Assembly (NCBI GenBank): GCA_007922305.1
Contig: ML677334.1
Coordinates: 17,339,853 to 17,403,852, forward strand
Source: Dermatemys mawii
Lineage: Eukaryota; Chordata; Testudines; Dermatemydidae
DNA: 64,000 nt
Direction of reading: 5' to 3'
Position 1 is the first letter of the stretch, and each line of letters opens with the position of its first letter. The notes beneath the pieces are model-generated. The model was not told where the DNA came from. It did not search any database and saw only the letters and a program-made list of their open reading frames with translations. The position numbers and the translations under genes are program-made. Shown here piece by piece: positions 36,361-48,275 of the stretch.

Positions 36361-36395
36361 ACTCTAATAAATCAGAAATGATCAAACGGAACCTG

Positions 36396-36487
36396 TTGCA
36401 ATTTTAATGTTGTGCACTGTTCAATCACTGAGAGGCTAAGTACTTTAATTAGTGCTTCTGGGAGAGGAGTACAATGGGCTTGAAGTC
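36396..36487 (+). repeat. 92-bp direct repeat, copy B
   Basis: Partner of 35920-36011, offset by 476 bp and in the same orientation. The four differences are single-base substitutions. Confidence 0.9.
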
Positions 36488-38096
36488 TGAGCCCAAAGCT
36501 TAGGATGTTAAAAGCTGTGAAATAGAATATCGGAAATAAACAGATTCAATTACTTTTTTTGTCCCCAAAGCAACACAACTGACAAACGCATTGAGGACAC
36601 ATGTACCCTATTCCTGCTCAGTCCTATTTAAATTAGGAAAAGATGGTTTAAAAGCAGCCCAGGGGCTTGTTAAAAGAAATATCATGGCATTTTATACATC
36701 ATAAACCTTATGTATCTCATTAGGCAAACAGCTGAGAAATACAGACAAGGAAACAGTGCACTTAGAGGAAAGAGTCCTAAGCACTCTTCAGCCAAATGCT
36801 TAGCTGGGATGATTTCATTGGAACTGTGCTGATTTACAGTAGCTAAGGATCTAGATTAAGTAGGCAGAAGTGCTGGACTGATTGCAGTTTTAGTTGAAGA
36901 ATTACTTGAGGCGATATCAGCTGTGTACTGAGAGACCTGAGCTCAGTTAACACTGAGAGGATCAGCAAGAAACTCCTTGCTTAGCAGAAGTGAGACTTTA
37001 ACTCGAAGTTGAGGAACATTTGATAGGAAATCTTGGAGGGAGCTTTAAGATGTTTTAACAGTAGTTGATTATGAAAATCTCTTACTGGCAAATCCTACCC
37101 TGTCCCTGGCTACATTGACTTAGTTGGAAGAGGAACTGATGCAGTTCTGCTGCACAAAGGGAGCTGGGATTCCAAGGAGACCTTAAAGGGGAGACACATC
37201 CCTGCAGAATGTAAATATCAACATAGCTGTCTAGGAGGTAATGGAAAAGAGGAATGGTTGAGAGAGTTGGATAGTGCACTGCTGACTGGGTCCCCTCAGC
37301 TGCCACCATATACAGGGACAGCAGAAGGGCCATTGGCTCCACAGCCTGGGGGAAAGAATCCCCCCTCCCCGCATCAATGCAGCTTCCCAAGGCCCAGCTC
37401 AGGAACTCAGCTGGGCGGTAGGCAGAGGACTTTCTACTTAGTGCAGGTTTCCCTGCAAGTCTTTTTGCACACACAGACAGGAATCAGCTGATATAACATT
37501 AAGAGGACTAGTTTTGTGCTCCTTGAAACACTCTGTTCCCAGGGACTCTTCCTGCAATTCTTCCTGACTTCAGATGGAATTCAGCTCAAGGGCAGTTCAG
37601 CATTCAGGATTAGGCTCCTGCTTACTCTTCCTTCTGCAGCAGTGTGAGTTCAGTGTGTGCAGAGTGTAGAGATGAGCCCATTGTGGGAAACATAATGGGT
37701 GCACTGAGGTGTAAACCCAAATAAGAATAAAACCCCAGTTTTCAACCTCTGTGTGCATCAATTTCTGCAATATGTTTGCCAATATCTAATACTTTGTCCG
37801 TTATGTGATGACATGTAATACAGTAATAATCTTTAATCTAGAAGCATCTCCTAAAACTGGCTAGCTGAGATGATTGAAAAGCTTTCACCCTCATTTACTG
37901 GGTTTTGTTTTGTTTTTTAGCCTTTTATTTGAATGCTGTGAAAGATTAGGGGGTGTGTTGGGGAAGTCGGTATTTCCTGTGTGCCTTGAAAGCCAGAACT
38001 GTGAAAGTTTCTTTTCACTTTTTGCTTCCAGGAGTAGGGTGTCCCTGTGGCATTGGAACAATGTTTATAGTGGGGGTGCTGAGAGCCACTGAATTC
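36488..38096. other. intergenic, nothing recognised
   Basis: No gene. Frames on both strands at 37082-37491 have no domain and no splice-supported continuation. Confidence 0.35.
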
Positions 38097-38222
38097 AGGG
38101 TGACCAGATGTCCCAATTTTAGAGGGACAGTCCCGATTTTTGGGTCTTTTTCTTATATAGCCTCCTATTCCCCCCCACGCCCCCGCTGTCCTGATTTTTC
38201 GCACTTGCTGTCTGGTCACCCT
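38097..38222. mobile_element. 126-bp palindromic MITE (AGGGTGACCAGA family)
   Basis: The ends AGGGTGACCAGA and TCTGGTCACCCT are perfect 12-bp inverted repeats. The interior has 'GGGACAGTCCCGATTTTTGG' and 'TGTCCTGATTTTTCGCAC'. A second copy lies at 54750-55575. This short family is very common in turtle genomes as I know them. No clear target duplication was found, so the superfamily is open. Confidence 0.85.
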
Positions 38223-39146
38223 ACATTGAACAAAACTGTAAACTCTGGATATAATGGAAACCACTTCAAGCCCAGGGGTACTGCCACACCGTTGGGTTGT
38301 CCTGTAAGTTGCACTCACCTAGCTCCCACTGACTTTAATAAAAGTTACTGACTGCATGATCCATCATTAGTACTAAAATTTCATTCATTTACAAATATTC
38401 CTCAGCTCACATATGTACTGTCTCATAGACATGCACACACAGAGGTTCTCTGTATATCAAAGTAAGGTGTTCCTTGTGGAACTGGAAGATATTATTCCAG
38501 TTTGAATATTAGTAATATATACTAATCCAGCTAGTTTTTCAATACTAGTGATGTTTCATTAAGATTTCAATGATGACACTCACATATACAAAGGGAAAGC
38601 CTATGACAGCTTCTATCCCACACTGTGTAGTAAGTGTTAAATACTATTTTTGAATAGTTACCAGAGTGGCTAATATCTACCCATTTTAGGCAGAGAAAAC
38701 ACAGAATGTGATTGTGTTTGCACAGCACCTATCACAGAGTGCCTGTTATACTACAATAACTAATAGATAGTTATTAAATCTCCATGGAAAATGTCTCTCA
38801 TTTCTACTTTGATCTCTCTCATTTTTGACAGAGCAACTTTGTAACACTAAACTTCATAAAAATCGGGGTGCGGGGGAGGAAAGGCCATCACATTTTTAAA
38901 TATAGGTTTCTGACAAGAGAAATTTTATTTGGAAGGCAATAGATCAGGTCTGAATACTTCTATGTGTAAACATTCATTCACAGCAGATGCAGGCTTGTAT
39001 CATACTGATATGTGTGCTGTTAAATATCAATGAATGTGATGTTGACTAACCAAGAGAAGTCAACATGCTTCTCTCATTTTTACGATGAGTGAGCCATAAA
39101 GGAAAATGATGCAGTTGTGTTACAAAAGATGAAACTGATTAACTAA
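38223..39146. other. intergenic, nothing recognised
   Basis: No coding or repeat signature recognised. Confidence 0.35.
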
Positions 39147-39396
39147 GGGCATATCTTCACTTGCAACGTTAAAGTGCTTCCGTGGCTTGTGTAGTCACAG
39201 CATAGCCCTGGGAGAGAGTTAAAAACCCCACCTCCATGCGGGGGGTGGAGGGGGGACCAGCACTGGGACCACAGCTAGTGCACTGTCTACGCTTGCACTT
39301 TACAGCGCTGAAACTTGCAGTGCTCAGAGGGATGTGTTTTTCACACTCCTGAGCGAGAAAGTTGCAGCGCTATAAAATGCCAGTGTAGACAAGCAC
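39147..39396. mobile_element. Harbinger-like MITE with TAA target duplication
   Basis: The left end GGGCATATCTTCACT and the right end AGTGTAGACAAGCAC form an imperfect inverted pair flanked by TAA at 39144-39146 and 39397-39399. Inside, 'CTTTACAGCGCTGAAACTTG' and 'GTTGCAGCGCTATAAAATGC' show further inverted symmetry. The 250-bp element has no ORF. The 3-bp target fits PIF/Harbinger. Confidence 0.72.
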
Positions 39397-39449
39397 TAAG
39401 ACACCAAGGTATAGCTGAGGCCTGGCCTGGCATGAGTAATTAACACATG

Positions 39450-39968
39450 GAGGGAGGCCTCATTTTTCAGAGGATAGAATTACGGCGGTAAACAGATAGT
39501 TAGGCTGAAGTAAATAGGCCAGTAGGCTAAAAAAGACAGTGCCTGAGCCAGTTAAGATAAGATGGAGAACATGCAGGGGCCATTTATTAGCAATGGACAA
39601 GATAAAGTAGAAATACAAAGAGGAGGTTGAGCATGCTGCACAGGGACTGGTTCCTGCAAAGTGACCAAGCCAATCAAAAAATGTATTATGTAATTTATAG
39701 TAAATGCAATGAGAGAAGGTATGGGAGAGGGGAAGGTTTCTGTGTAACTTCGGACTGTGGTACTCCGTATACCCACCCCCTATGCTTGAGTCTGATTAGC
39801 TCAGTATAGCTTTGCTCTGTGCCAAATAAAGAAACCCGAGTGATGAAATCTGGAGTTGAAGTGAGTGTTCTGGATCCTCCAGAGAACTGGACTGAAGTGT
39901 TCTCCCAGAACTGGACAAAATGTTCTGGATAAGCCGAGTGGACAAGGTCTCAGAGGGAATCCCAACAC
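39450..39968 (+). repeat. LTR (endogenous-retrovirus type), limits approximate
   Basis: The stretch carries a CCAAT box ('CAAGCCAATCAAA', about 39664-39676) and a polyadenylation signal in 'GTGCCAAATAAAGAAACCCG' (AATAAA at about 39825-39830), in LTR order, and ends near 'GGAATCCCAACA'. The wording resembles an LTR family of turtle genomes. No gag/pol/env sequence is present next to it, so it is a solo LTR or fragment. The TG start could not be fixed. Confidence 0.55.
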
Positions 39969-40214
39969 AATGTTTACTCACTGATACCTTATAAGTAAAG
40001 ATACTGGATCTAGGCATAACTTTAAATAAGGAACCATTATATGAACAAGGAGACACTTATTGTAAATATCTATCTTGTGCTCACGAAGGAGAGACAGATG
40101 CTGTTTGCTCTAGGTTGTTGTATTGATTCATAATACTGAATAACAAGAGAATTGTTAGCCCGTTGCTATCATGTATATCACTTTTCTGAAGACTCCAGAG
40201 AAATGGAGTTCAAC
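39969..40214. other. intergenic, nothing recognised
   Basis: No feature recognised between the LTR and the duplication. Confidence 0.35.
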
Positions 40215-40316
40215 TGTTGGTAATGTGGCTCTTTTGGCAGTTCAGTTCAGTTTGTGGCTCTTTTGGTAATGTTTGGTAATGTTGGTAATGTGGCTCTTTT
40301 GGCAGTTCAGTTCAGT
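40215..40316 (+). repeat. 37-bp exact direct duplication with partial middle copy
   Basis: 40215-40251 and 40280-40316 are identical over 37 bp (beginning 'TGTTGGTAATGTGGCTC'). The 28-bp spacer contains a partial copy ('TGTGGCTCTTTTGGTAATG'). Three imperfect iterations suggest replication slippage. Confidence 0.92.
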
Positions 40317-40383
40317 GGCAGAATCCAAACCCTTTGACTCCCAGCCAGGCTGGGAGTCAAAGGTTTTGGATTCTGCCACTGAA
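40311..40383. repeat. 73-bp near-perfect palindrome (36-bp arms, 1-nt centre)
   Basis: The left arm 40311-40346 and the right arm 40348-40383 are reverse complements at 35 of 36 positions, separated by one A at 40347. The arms begin 'TTCAGTGGCAGAATCC'. Such a structure can extrude as a hairpin or cruciform. It overlaps the end of the 37-bp duplication, so both may come from one rearrangement. Confidence 0.95.
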
Positions 40384-40619
40384 CTACCGAGTGAGCCTGG
40401 GGGAGTCCCTTCTGTTGTCTCTATGCCTCTGTCTCACGTACCACCCTTTTTCCTTAACTGTTCAAATGTGAAGCTGTCAGGGGCTGAGACTGTCTCTAAC
40501 TATGGTATAGTGCGCAGGAAAATGAGGCACTAATCTCAGTTGGGACTCTCGGTGCCACTTGAATGCAAACTGTAATAATAAGGCTATGGACACAAGGTAC
40601 TTCAGGCTCTTATTTTACA
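40384..40619. other. intergenic, nothing recognised
   Basis: No repeat or gene recognised. Confidence 0.3.
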
Positions 40620-40620
40620 C

Positions 40621-40866
40621 TCGGTTTGTCTACACTTACAGTGCTACACGGGTGCAGTTGTGCTGCTGTAGTGCTTAGAGGAATCTCAGCTATGCCAATG
40701 AGAGAGTTTCTCCTGTTGGCATAGTTAATCCACCTCTCTATTAAGAGGCAGTAGCTGTGTCGATGGCAGAAGCCATCCTGTCAATTCTGGGAGTTTTAGT
40801 CATATAACCATACCCCTGAGCAACATAGTTATACTGACTTAAGTTTGTAGTGTAGGCCAGGACTAA
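40621..40866. repeat. Harbinger-like MITE
   Basis: The left 'GGTTTGTCTACACTTACAG' and the right 'TTTGTAGTGTAGGCCAGG' are rough inverse termini. The interior 'CTCCTGTTGGCATAG' and 'GTAGCTGTGTCGATGGCAG' match a MITE family typical of turtles. Target duplication not resolved; no ORF. Confidence 0.6.
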
Positions 40867-42182
40867 GTCCAGAATAACTCTATACCAGTTACTGTGCGTG
40901 AAAGAAATTTTCAGCCCAGTGATTCTTGTAGTGGCTGAACCAAACCAGCATGGTTTATCTGAAATATTATTGGGTTTATCTGAAATATCATTCGGTCTGG
41001 TGAACATAAAACTCAATAATACTTGCTGTTTTTCCTTTCTTTGGTCACAGAATCCACTCAATTTTCATTCACTCACTGATAGGCAAAAGCTATTTCGTTC
41101 TTTCCCAGAAACTCTTTCCTCTTCACTGAAGCTGTGTGAAATGAAACCATTTTAGTCCATCAAGATTGACAAATTCTTCTTTGGTTTTGGTACACATGGG
41201 TTTACTCCTCCTGAATATTATTTGAAGTTTGAATGAGTCCCAAAACTGCAAATACAGCTCAGCTGTAAAGGCAGTTTTACTTGGTTTTGGATGAAGAACA
41301 TGGCAAGTTGCTTACAATTATATGGTTTCACCTGAAGCTGTAAATCAGGCCCTGAAATCTGTGGAGGGGAAGGGAGAGAGTTCACCTGGAAGGAGGTCCC
41401 TGTTTGCTGGGCACTTACCCCACGTGTTCTCTAAATATATTGTAGTCTTGTCTGTAATGATCACAAACTTTGACAAACTTTTCAGTGATACAGGGCAAAG
41501 CCTAAACAATAGTGAGTAAGTTAGAAGGGAATATTATGAAAAAAAGAGGGAGACAGTCCTGTAATGTTAAATTGCATAAGGTAGAGAGGTGGTGAAGCAC
41601 TTCTGCTAACTGTGTTTGGAAACATCTGGTTCACAGTGAGTGTGCTCAGACATTTAACAAATATGTCAGCATAGTCATTCCAAACAAATAAATTGATGCC
41701 TATTCTTACACACACTGCATTGGAGCAAGTAGACAAGAGATCCTTTTAAACCAGTTATTTGAAGAGAGTAAAGTCAACATCAAATCACATTGTTAATGAT
41801 GGAGGTTATAAGAATATTACTGGTCACAATAAGACCTGGCTTAAAAGTTTTGGGCAAAATCTCTTTTGCCAAAAAAAGCAGTTTTAGGTCAACTGAAACA
41901 TTTCTTGTATTTGACAGATTGTTTCAGTTAAAAACAAACAAACAACATTTTAAATAGAAACATTTAATTTGGCACTTTCAAAACAATATATTTCAATTCA
42001 AAAAGATTTTTGCATTCAGACTTTTACTTCAATGTTATTTTTTATAAGGAGCTTTTAAAAACAAACAAACAAACAAACAAAAACCCCTCAAAGACAAACA
42101 AAACCTTTCAAATAAAATGAAATATTTAGTTTGACCCAAAACTGAATTTTACAATTTTTGGTTTGGCCAGCAAACTGACAAG
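40867..42182. other. intergenic with (AAAC)n microsatellite
   Basis: No gene. An AAAC repeat is at about 42058-42082 and a shorter one near 41934. Confidence 0.4.
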
Positions 42183-42314
42183 TCAGATGAATCCGATGAA
42201 GTGGGTATTAGCCCACGAAAGCTTATTCTTTAATACTTTTAGTTAGTCTTTAAGGTGCCACAGGACTCTCTGTCACTTCTGCAATTCCAAACTAACATGG
42301 CTACCCCTCTGATT
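42183..42314 (+). repeat. Penelope-like 3' tail
   Basis: 'GATGAAGTGGGTATTAGCCC' then 'ACGAAAGCTTATTC', 'AAGGTGCCACAGGACTC' and 'CTAACATGGCTACCCCTCTG' give the same order as the 3' end of the element at 59.2-59.36 kb. Truncated, non-coding. Confidence 0.75.
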
Positions 42315-43975
42315 CTTGACAAGTCAGAGTTATTCTCAAACTCGTCACAATACCCTAATGGTGGAAATCTGGGTCTTTTATAAGGTCAGCATGGAATATT
42401 TGAGTCATATGGTATTTTCAAAGCCCTGCAGGTACATAGAAAATGAAATTTAAACAATAATTAATTTTAATGTAATTTTATGTACATGGAATCAAGGGCC
42501 TAATCCTGCTCTCACTGAGTTCAATAGAAAAGGCGCCACTCACTTCATTAGGAGGAGAATCATGACCAAACCTATTTTAGTGTGTGGATTTTTTTTCTTA
42601 TGCTTTCCCATAGCATTATCACAGCCTTCGTGAGGTATCTGTGCAATAAATATAGAATATAATAAGAATCTTTCTGAAAAGGTCTCTTGTCCTGCAGTAC
42701 ATCAATAAGTAGAAAAGCAAAAGCAGTAAAGTGGCACAATCTAGTCCCCCTTTTTTAATTATGGAAAATAGATGAGTTTAAAAAAACCTGTGGCAGGGAT
42801 ACAAAGAGAAGGCAGCTCTTCTTGTTAGGAGTTTACCATTTGAGCCCCATGTGGGTAAGAGAGAGGACTTACAGCTCCTTTGTGTTAATCAGTATGTGAA
42901 ATTTAGGATTGTGCTGTGCAACAGATAATTGTAGAAATACTTTCTGAACAATAAAGGAGAATGGAAACACCTCAATTCCTTCTGCGTTCTTAAATGCTTC
43001 TATGTCCAGAGCATCTACTTAGAGAACATGCAGTCACTGGTTAGTACAGTATAGTCTAGGTCACAGTTTCTCAACCATCAAGATGTGTTAGAAGATCGGC
43101 TGTAGAGTTGTGGACAAAAGGACCATCTTTTTACTGTGTTTATGTAGTGCCACTACAGTGGGCTCTGTGGTTATCACAATGGAAAAAACACAAGACAGTA
43201 CCTCCCCGTTCAATACCTTCCTTCACCACTACCCTGTACCCACTCATCTGGCAATGCTTATGTATTGTTAGCTTTTTATTCTTTATTTTGGTTTTACAAA
43301 GTAGGCAAACTAGAAATATATGACTATGAAGGATTGTGCTTTGTAAAGAATTTGGGTGACAATAAGTCCTTGCAGCTCTGAGTAGAGATGGAGAAGATTT
43401 GAGATGCCCTGATGGATTCTAGTAAAGGTCTGGAATGCTTTTAAAGTAACTTAGACCTGGAAAAAATGTGAATGTAGTTAAGAATTTTACATGCAAACCC
43501 AATTTCAAACTAAGAAAATATTAGGGTTTGTTCCTGAAAGCAGTCGGAATTTTCCTCCTGAAAATAACCAGCTGCACATTTTAGTGTGACTCACCCATTG
43601 GGGAGACTTTCTGAGCCTATAACATGTGATACAATTGTTGTTTTTTTTAAAAAAAGGTGTGATTACTGACTATAAAAGAACTTGCTCTGCTATTTCCATA
43701 GAACTTGATCATGCATAAGTTACTTCTGCCATAAGGCTAAACTAACTGATGTATCTTTTGGAACATTTTCTCTGCAAGTCCTCTCCTGTGCTATCAGTTG
43801 TTGCTCTTGTGAACCCTTCAAATGAAAGGTCTTTGACAATACAAAGAGAATTAATCTATTCTTTTCTACATGCAGGAATAAATTTGCATAAACTGAACTG
43901 GTTGAAAGAAAAGTAAGAGTTGGGAAGTTATTTCAGCTTCCCTGCCTGCCTGAGGAGGTGAAAAAGGGAAGGGGG
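42315..43975. other. intergenic, nothing recognised
   Basis: A phrase near 42488-42530 ('CCTAATCCTGCTCTCACTG') resembles a common amniote repeat scrap. Otherwise nothing recognised. Confidence 0.35.
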
Positions 43976-43979
43976 AGGA

Positions 43980-44062
43980 GAATAATGATTATATCTGTAT
44001 TTGCAAAGTGCTTTGAGTCTTGCAGATCAAAAAGAGCTATATAAATGTATAGCTACTGATTA
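43980..44062 (+). repeat. ancient LINE/SINE scrap
   Basis: 'GCAAAGTGCTTTGAGTCTTG' followed by 'GAGCTATATAAATGTA' matches the 3' end wording of an old amniote LINE-type repeat. Too short for subfamily assignment. Confidence 0.45.
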
Positions 44063-46194
44063 ACTGTGCATAATTATTAACAAAAATCACTTATAAAAGT
44101 TGTAGAGACTTGCACAGCAGTATGAAGTGATTTACCATTGGAAAGAATGGGAAATGTGTGGCTAAATCCTTTGCACTGCTTTGAGTACCCCTTCCTTAGC
44201 ACGAAACTGAGCCTAAAGAGCTAACCTCTGCAATTACAAACCAGCGTAAAGCCAAAGTAATTCCATTAACCCTACTGACTGTAGAAGAGTTCCTCTGGAT
44301 TTCCACTAGTAACCTAAAATGGAGTTTTGTCCAGCATCTGTCAGCATGTCTTATGTTAGAATTTCAAAATCTACCTAAATTATAGAATAATTGGTGAATA
44401 CATCAAGACACTGGTTATGGAACAATACCAAGAAATCCTTTTCAGGCTTGAAAATGCAACTTCTCCCTCTCCAAAAACCAAACCTAGGTGTCTCCCTACT
44501 ATATATTTGAACATAAAAGATCAACAACACCCCTTCTCCACTGTTCCTGTCTCCAACTTCACTCCAAACCCTCTATGCAGTCCTGCCTGATGCAACAGCA
44601 TGTGAAGGGTCATCCTTTGGGAGCAAGAAACTGAGGTGCTGGAGGTCAGTGAGTCATGCACAAAAGCTTTGCCCTCTGCAGAGATACAGGAGAAGAGACT
44701 ATTTGTATCTAGGTAAGCTAGCCTCAATAATAAAAGCTATTTTTTATTATATCATGATGGAAAATGGCTCGTCTTGTATTTTTTTATATAGTACATGATG
44801 TCCAAACATAAGACAGTTAAAAATTGTTTACTTGCAAATTATCATAGAGCACTTTATTTTCCCCGCTATACAGTGCTACTTGTCCTTGATCACTGGTGTA
44901 TGCGTTCTCTATTTCTAGTCATCTCCAGGGAGACTAGAAAGTAGATTTTATAATTCCAGTGAATTCTGAATTCAGACAGAGTTCTACCAATTAAATCTTC
45001 TGTACCATCCCCCCACAGTGTATTGTCACCAGAAGCATCGCTAGTCATTTTGCCAGGGTGGAAAATCCCCTTCTCTGCTCCTTCTGCCCCTCAGCTGAGC
45101 CAATAATGGAGCAAAAATGGCTGGCCAATCACAGTGTGAGGGGATTGGGGTAGGGGAAGCCAAGCAGCACAGCAGTATGGCACCCCCATGAAGTTGGTAG
45201 CCAGGGAGACTGCTCTGCTCCCCTGCCCCTAGAACAACCCTGTCATGAAGATAGTATGGGAGGGTTACAGCATTTAACAACATAGCCTCAATCTGCTAAA
45301 ACCCAAATTAGTTATTAACAAATATTCAAGAGAAGAAATATTCTCATGAGATTTCCAGTAAGCAGCTTGGTTCTGGAAATCTCTTTTGAGTACTATTTTG
45401 TGTCCTTTAGATGCCAATTCTTCAGGTGGTGAAGTTGGAACAATTCTACTTATGATCTGAAGATTTGGTGATAGGAATGGGTGACAGAGTCAAGGGCTCT
45501 TCAGACTTTATTGTGGTAGGCCAGGGAGAATAGGCAGGTACTGGTTGTTGTTGGGTTGATCTCCATCTGTGATTAATTAATATCAGATGTCCATACTAAT
45601 TTTTTTAGGAAGAATTATAATAAAATGAATATTGTGTCAGCTTGGATAATATTCTCTGTAACCTGTTTCACAATTCAGCACTGTTGAAGTAAAATGGCTT
45701 GGTAACCGGCACACTGAGATCCTTGAGGACTTAACCTGACCAAGGTACTCAGTGCGGAAGAAACAGGTAGCATCATCACTTAGCTCCAAACCCAGCTGAA
45801 CTGTTGTGCAATCTTAATAGCAATTGTACTGGCACCACGGCCATTTTGAAGGGAGACCCCATCTTTTTTTAAGAAAAGAATCCTAAATCTGTCAGAAAGG
45901 AATCTACACCACCCTGAAACTTGATAAATCCCAATGAATAACTGTATAGAGCTCTCCTCAAGGCCAAATGTTAGTAAGGTATGGATAAGCAGTGAAGTTA
46001 ACAACTAGTCTATAATGATGAATGAACTATTGTTTTGTGTTATGGATTGTTGATATTATAGGTGTGTGTGTGTGCATAGGAGGGGGAAGGACGATGTGAG
46101 GATGTTTGTCCTCTTACCTTAAATCTGTAGCAGGAAGTCAGGCACGATGGGGATAGGAAAGGTTCTAGAAAGAGAAGCTTGAAGCATAGTGCTA
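44063..46194. other. intergenic, nothing firm
   Basis: No gene. 45030-45250 is GC-richer and may be a hAT-like MITE, but matching ends were not found. Confidence 0.35.
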
Positions 46195-46345
46195 TTTCAG
46201 AAACACTGGAGTAGCCATACTGGATCAGACCAGTGCTCCATCCAGTCCAGTATCTCTTCATTGACTATGTTCAGTACCAGATGCAAGAAGCCCTGCATTT
46301 GCCACTTATGATTTAATCTGTTCCCTGGTTATTATAATAATCAAA
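46195..46345 (-). repeat. CR1-like LINE fragment
   Basis: 'GTAGCCATACTGGATCAGAC', 'AGTGCTCCATCCAGTCCAGTA' shortened, then 'CAGTACCAGATGC' and 'GATTTAATCTGTTCCCTGG' follow a well-known reptile CR1 region in reverse complement. Diverged, non-coding. Confidence 0.65.
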
Positions 46346-47882
46346 AATCCTCCTCAAAGTTTCATGTTCAATGAAAGTAGAAAGTGACTCTGACAGAGGA
46401 TCTGGGATATCTCAGTAATTTATATTGTTTTAAAAAAATCAGTTAGAAAAGAAAACTGGGTAAACTCGATCCTGCCAGAAAAAAGGATCTGTGGAAGACT
46501 GGACTTAAGTTTAGTATTTAAGCCTTTGAAAGGTAACTTTAATAATTATTTAGAGGATCATCGTTTCTTCAGTAGAAGAGCTTCCAAAATGCAGCTTTCC
46601 TCAACCCTTGTTTGTTTTTCTCCAGACCCATACATATCACTCTGGGATATAAGATTAGCTGCTCTTGACCAGGAAAGATAATAAACAGGCACAGAGGGGA
46701 ATTCTCTGGAGACAGAGACAAGAGGCTGTCACTCTGTTGAAGAGGGTCAGAAACTGAACTTTCTTTGCAGATGTAAGATTTTTTTTTCTTTTTTGTAACT
46801 AAGGTAAGGAAGCCTACCTTACTGGGCTTTACAAGGCATTCAGACAAGTATGTTAGGGCAATTTTCTATTATTCTCTCATTTCCTTCAAAGCATCTATTG
46901 TGGGTGTTCTATGCAGCATGCTCCCAATGAGAGCAAAGGTACTTCAACCTCTAAGATGATATTCAGAAAGCCTGAAGAATGAATTAAGTCTGTACTCTAA
47001 CTCGCAGTGTCTGTCAAAAGGGCAGGGATATATATATAGGTGTTTTCTCTCACCGAGTTGTTGCTGAAGGTCATGGTAGATACATGGAAGGGTAGAAGCC
47101 AAAGAACCAAGAAGGAGGTGTAAGTTGATGGCGGTATGTGATTGCCTGACTCTTTCTGTGATTCTTTACCAGTAGGGCAATGTGCACTACATTCCAAACA
47201 GCCATTTCCACCGGTTGATACAGAAAAATTGATGTTTTTTCTTTGGGGAATCTAGTGAAGATTACAATTGTGCCTGGCATCCTTATACTGGGGAAAAAAG
47301 CCCTTTGTGTCCTCCTCACTTTTGACACACCCTTGCAAATGCAAGACATGATCTGGCCCATAACTTTCATGCTCTATTTTCATTTTAAATCATTTTGTTG
47401 TGAGGGGACTAGTAGATGGTTGCATGCTGTGTGTATGTATTTGTTTCTGCTGTGACAGTATTCACTGGAAAGCTAATGAGACACACTGACTCTGGTGTAG
47501 CTTTATTGAACTCGTGCCATGATTACATTTTGTCCTCTGTATTGAGATTCAACAGATAATTTTCCCTACCCTTTTCCTGATTTGGAATCATTTGTGCTCA
47601 ATCTATTCTTGGATTTCAGAACACTATTTACCTGTTAAAAACATTTCAGAGCTTGAAATGCATTTCATTTATGGATTCGCACCCTGAGTTTTGTGTTGTA
47701 TCATTCTATTGCTGCCTGCAGTACTCCTTGATAAGCGTGGTGTTACTGATGCTGTAAGTGCTGCTTGATTAAAATCAGCTATTATTGACTGGTGGAGTGC
47801 AACCAACACACTTCTATCCTGTCAAAAATTCACTCTAGATCATAGCTGATATATATCACTAGAAATATTTCTACATAGAAAG
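46346..47882. other. intergenic, nothing recognised
   Basis: No gene. Chance frames at 46997-47455 on both strands. Confidence 0.35.
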
Positions 47883-48110
47883 AACAAGAATTACTTGTGG
47901 CACCTTAGACTAACAAATTTATTTGGGCATAAGCTTTCATGGGCTACAGCCCACTTCATCAGATGTATAGAATGGAACACACAGTAGGAAGATATATATA
48001 TGTACACACAGAACATGAAAAGGTGGAAGTTTCCATACCAACTCTAAGAGGCTAATTAATTAAGAAGAGCTATTATCAGCAAGAGAAGAAAAAAACTTTT
48101 GTAGATTGCA
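47883..48110 (-). repeat. Penelope-like 3' tail
   Basis: Plus-strand order 'ACTTGTGGCACCTTAGACTA', 'ATAAGCTTTCATGGGCTACA', 'GCCCACTTCATCAGATG' is the reverse complement of the tail at 14.1 kb, extended here by the AT-rich upstream part ('AACATGAAAAGGTGGAAG'). It abuts a CR1 fragment. Confidence 0.78.
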
Positions 48111-48114
48111 AGTC

Positions 48115-48275
48115 ACTGAGAATTCACCATGACCCTTGGTAAATTGTTCCAGTGGTTAAGTACTTTCAATGTACACCTTATTTCTAGTCTGAATTTGTCT
48201 AGCTTCAATTTCCATCCACTGAATCTTGTTGTACCTTTGTCTGCTAGATTGAAGAGTCTATTATCTGATAGAAGG
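48115..48275 (-). repeat. CR1-like LINE fragment
   Basis: 'CTGAATTTGTCTAGCTTCAA', 'TTGTACCTTTGTCTGCTAGA' and 'TTGAAGAGTCTATTATC' match the reverse complement of CR1. It may mark an insertion site of the neighbouring Penelope-like tail, but the junction is not precise. Confidence 0.65.

Noticed and set aside
45030..45250. Possible hAT-like MITE ('CAGAAGCATCGCTAG' to 'CTAGAACAACCCTG')
   Set aside because: The ends are only weakly inverse and the 8-bp flanks do not match.
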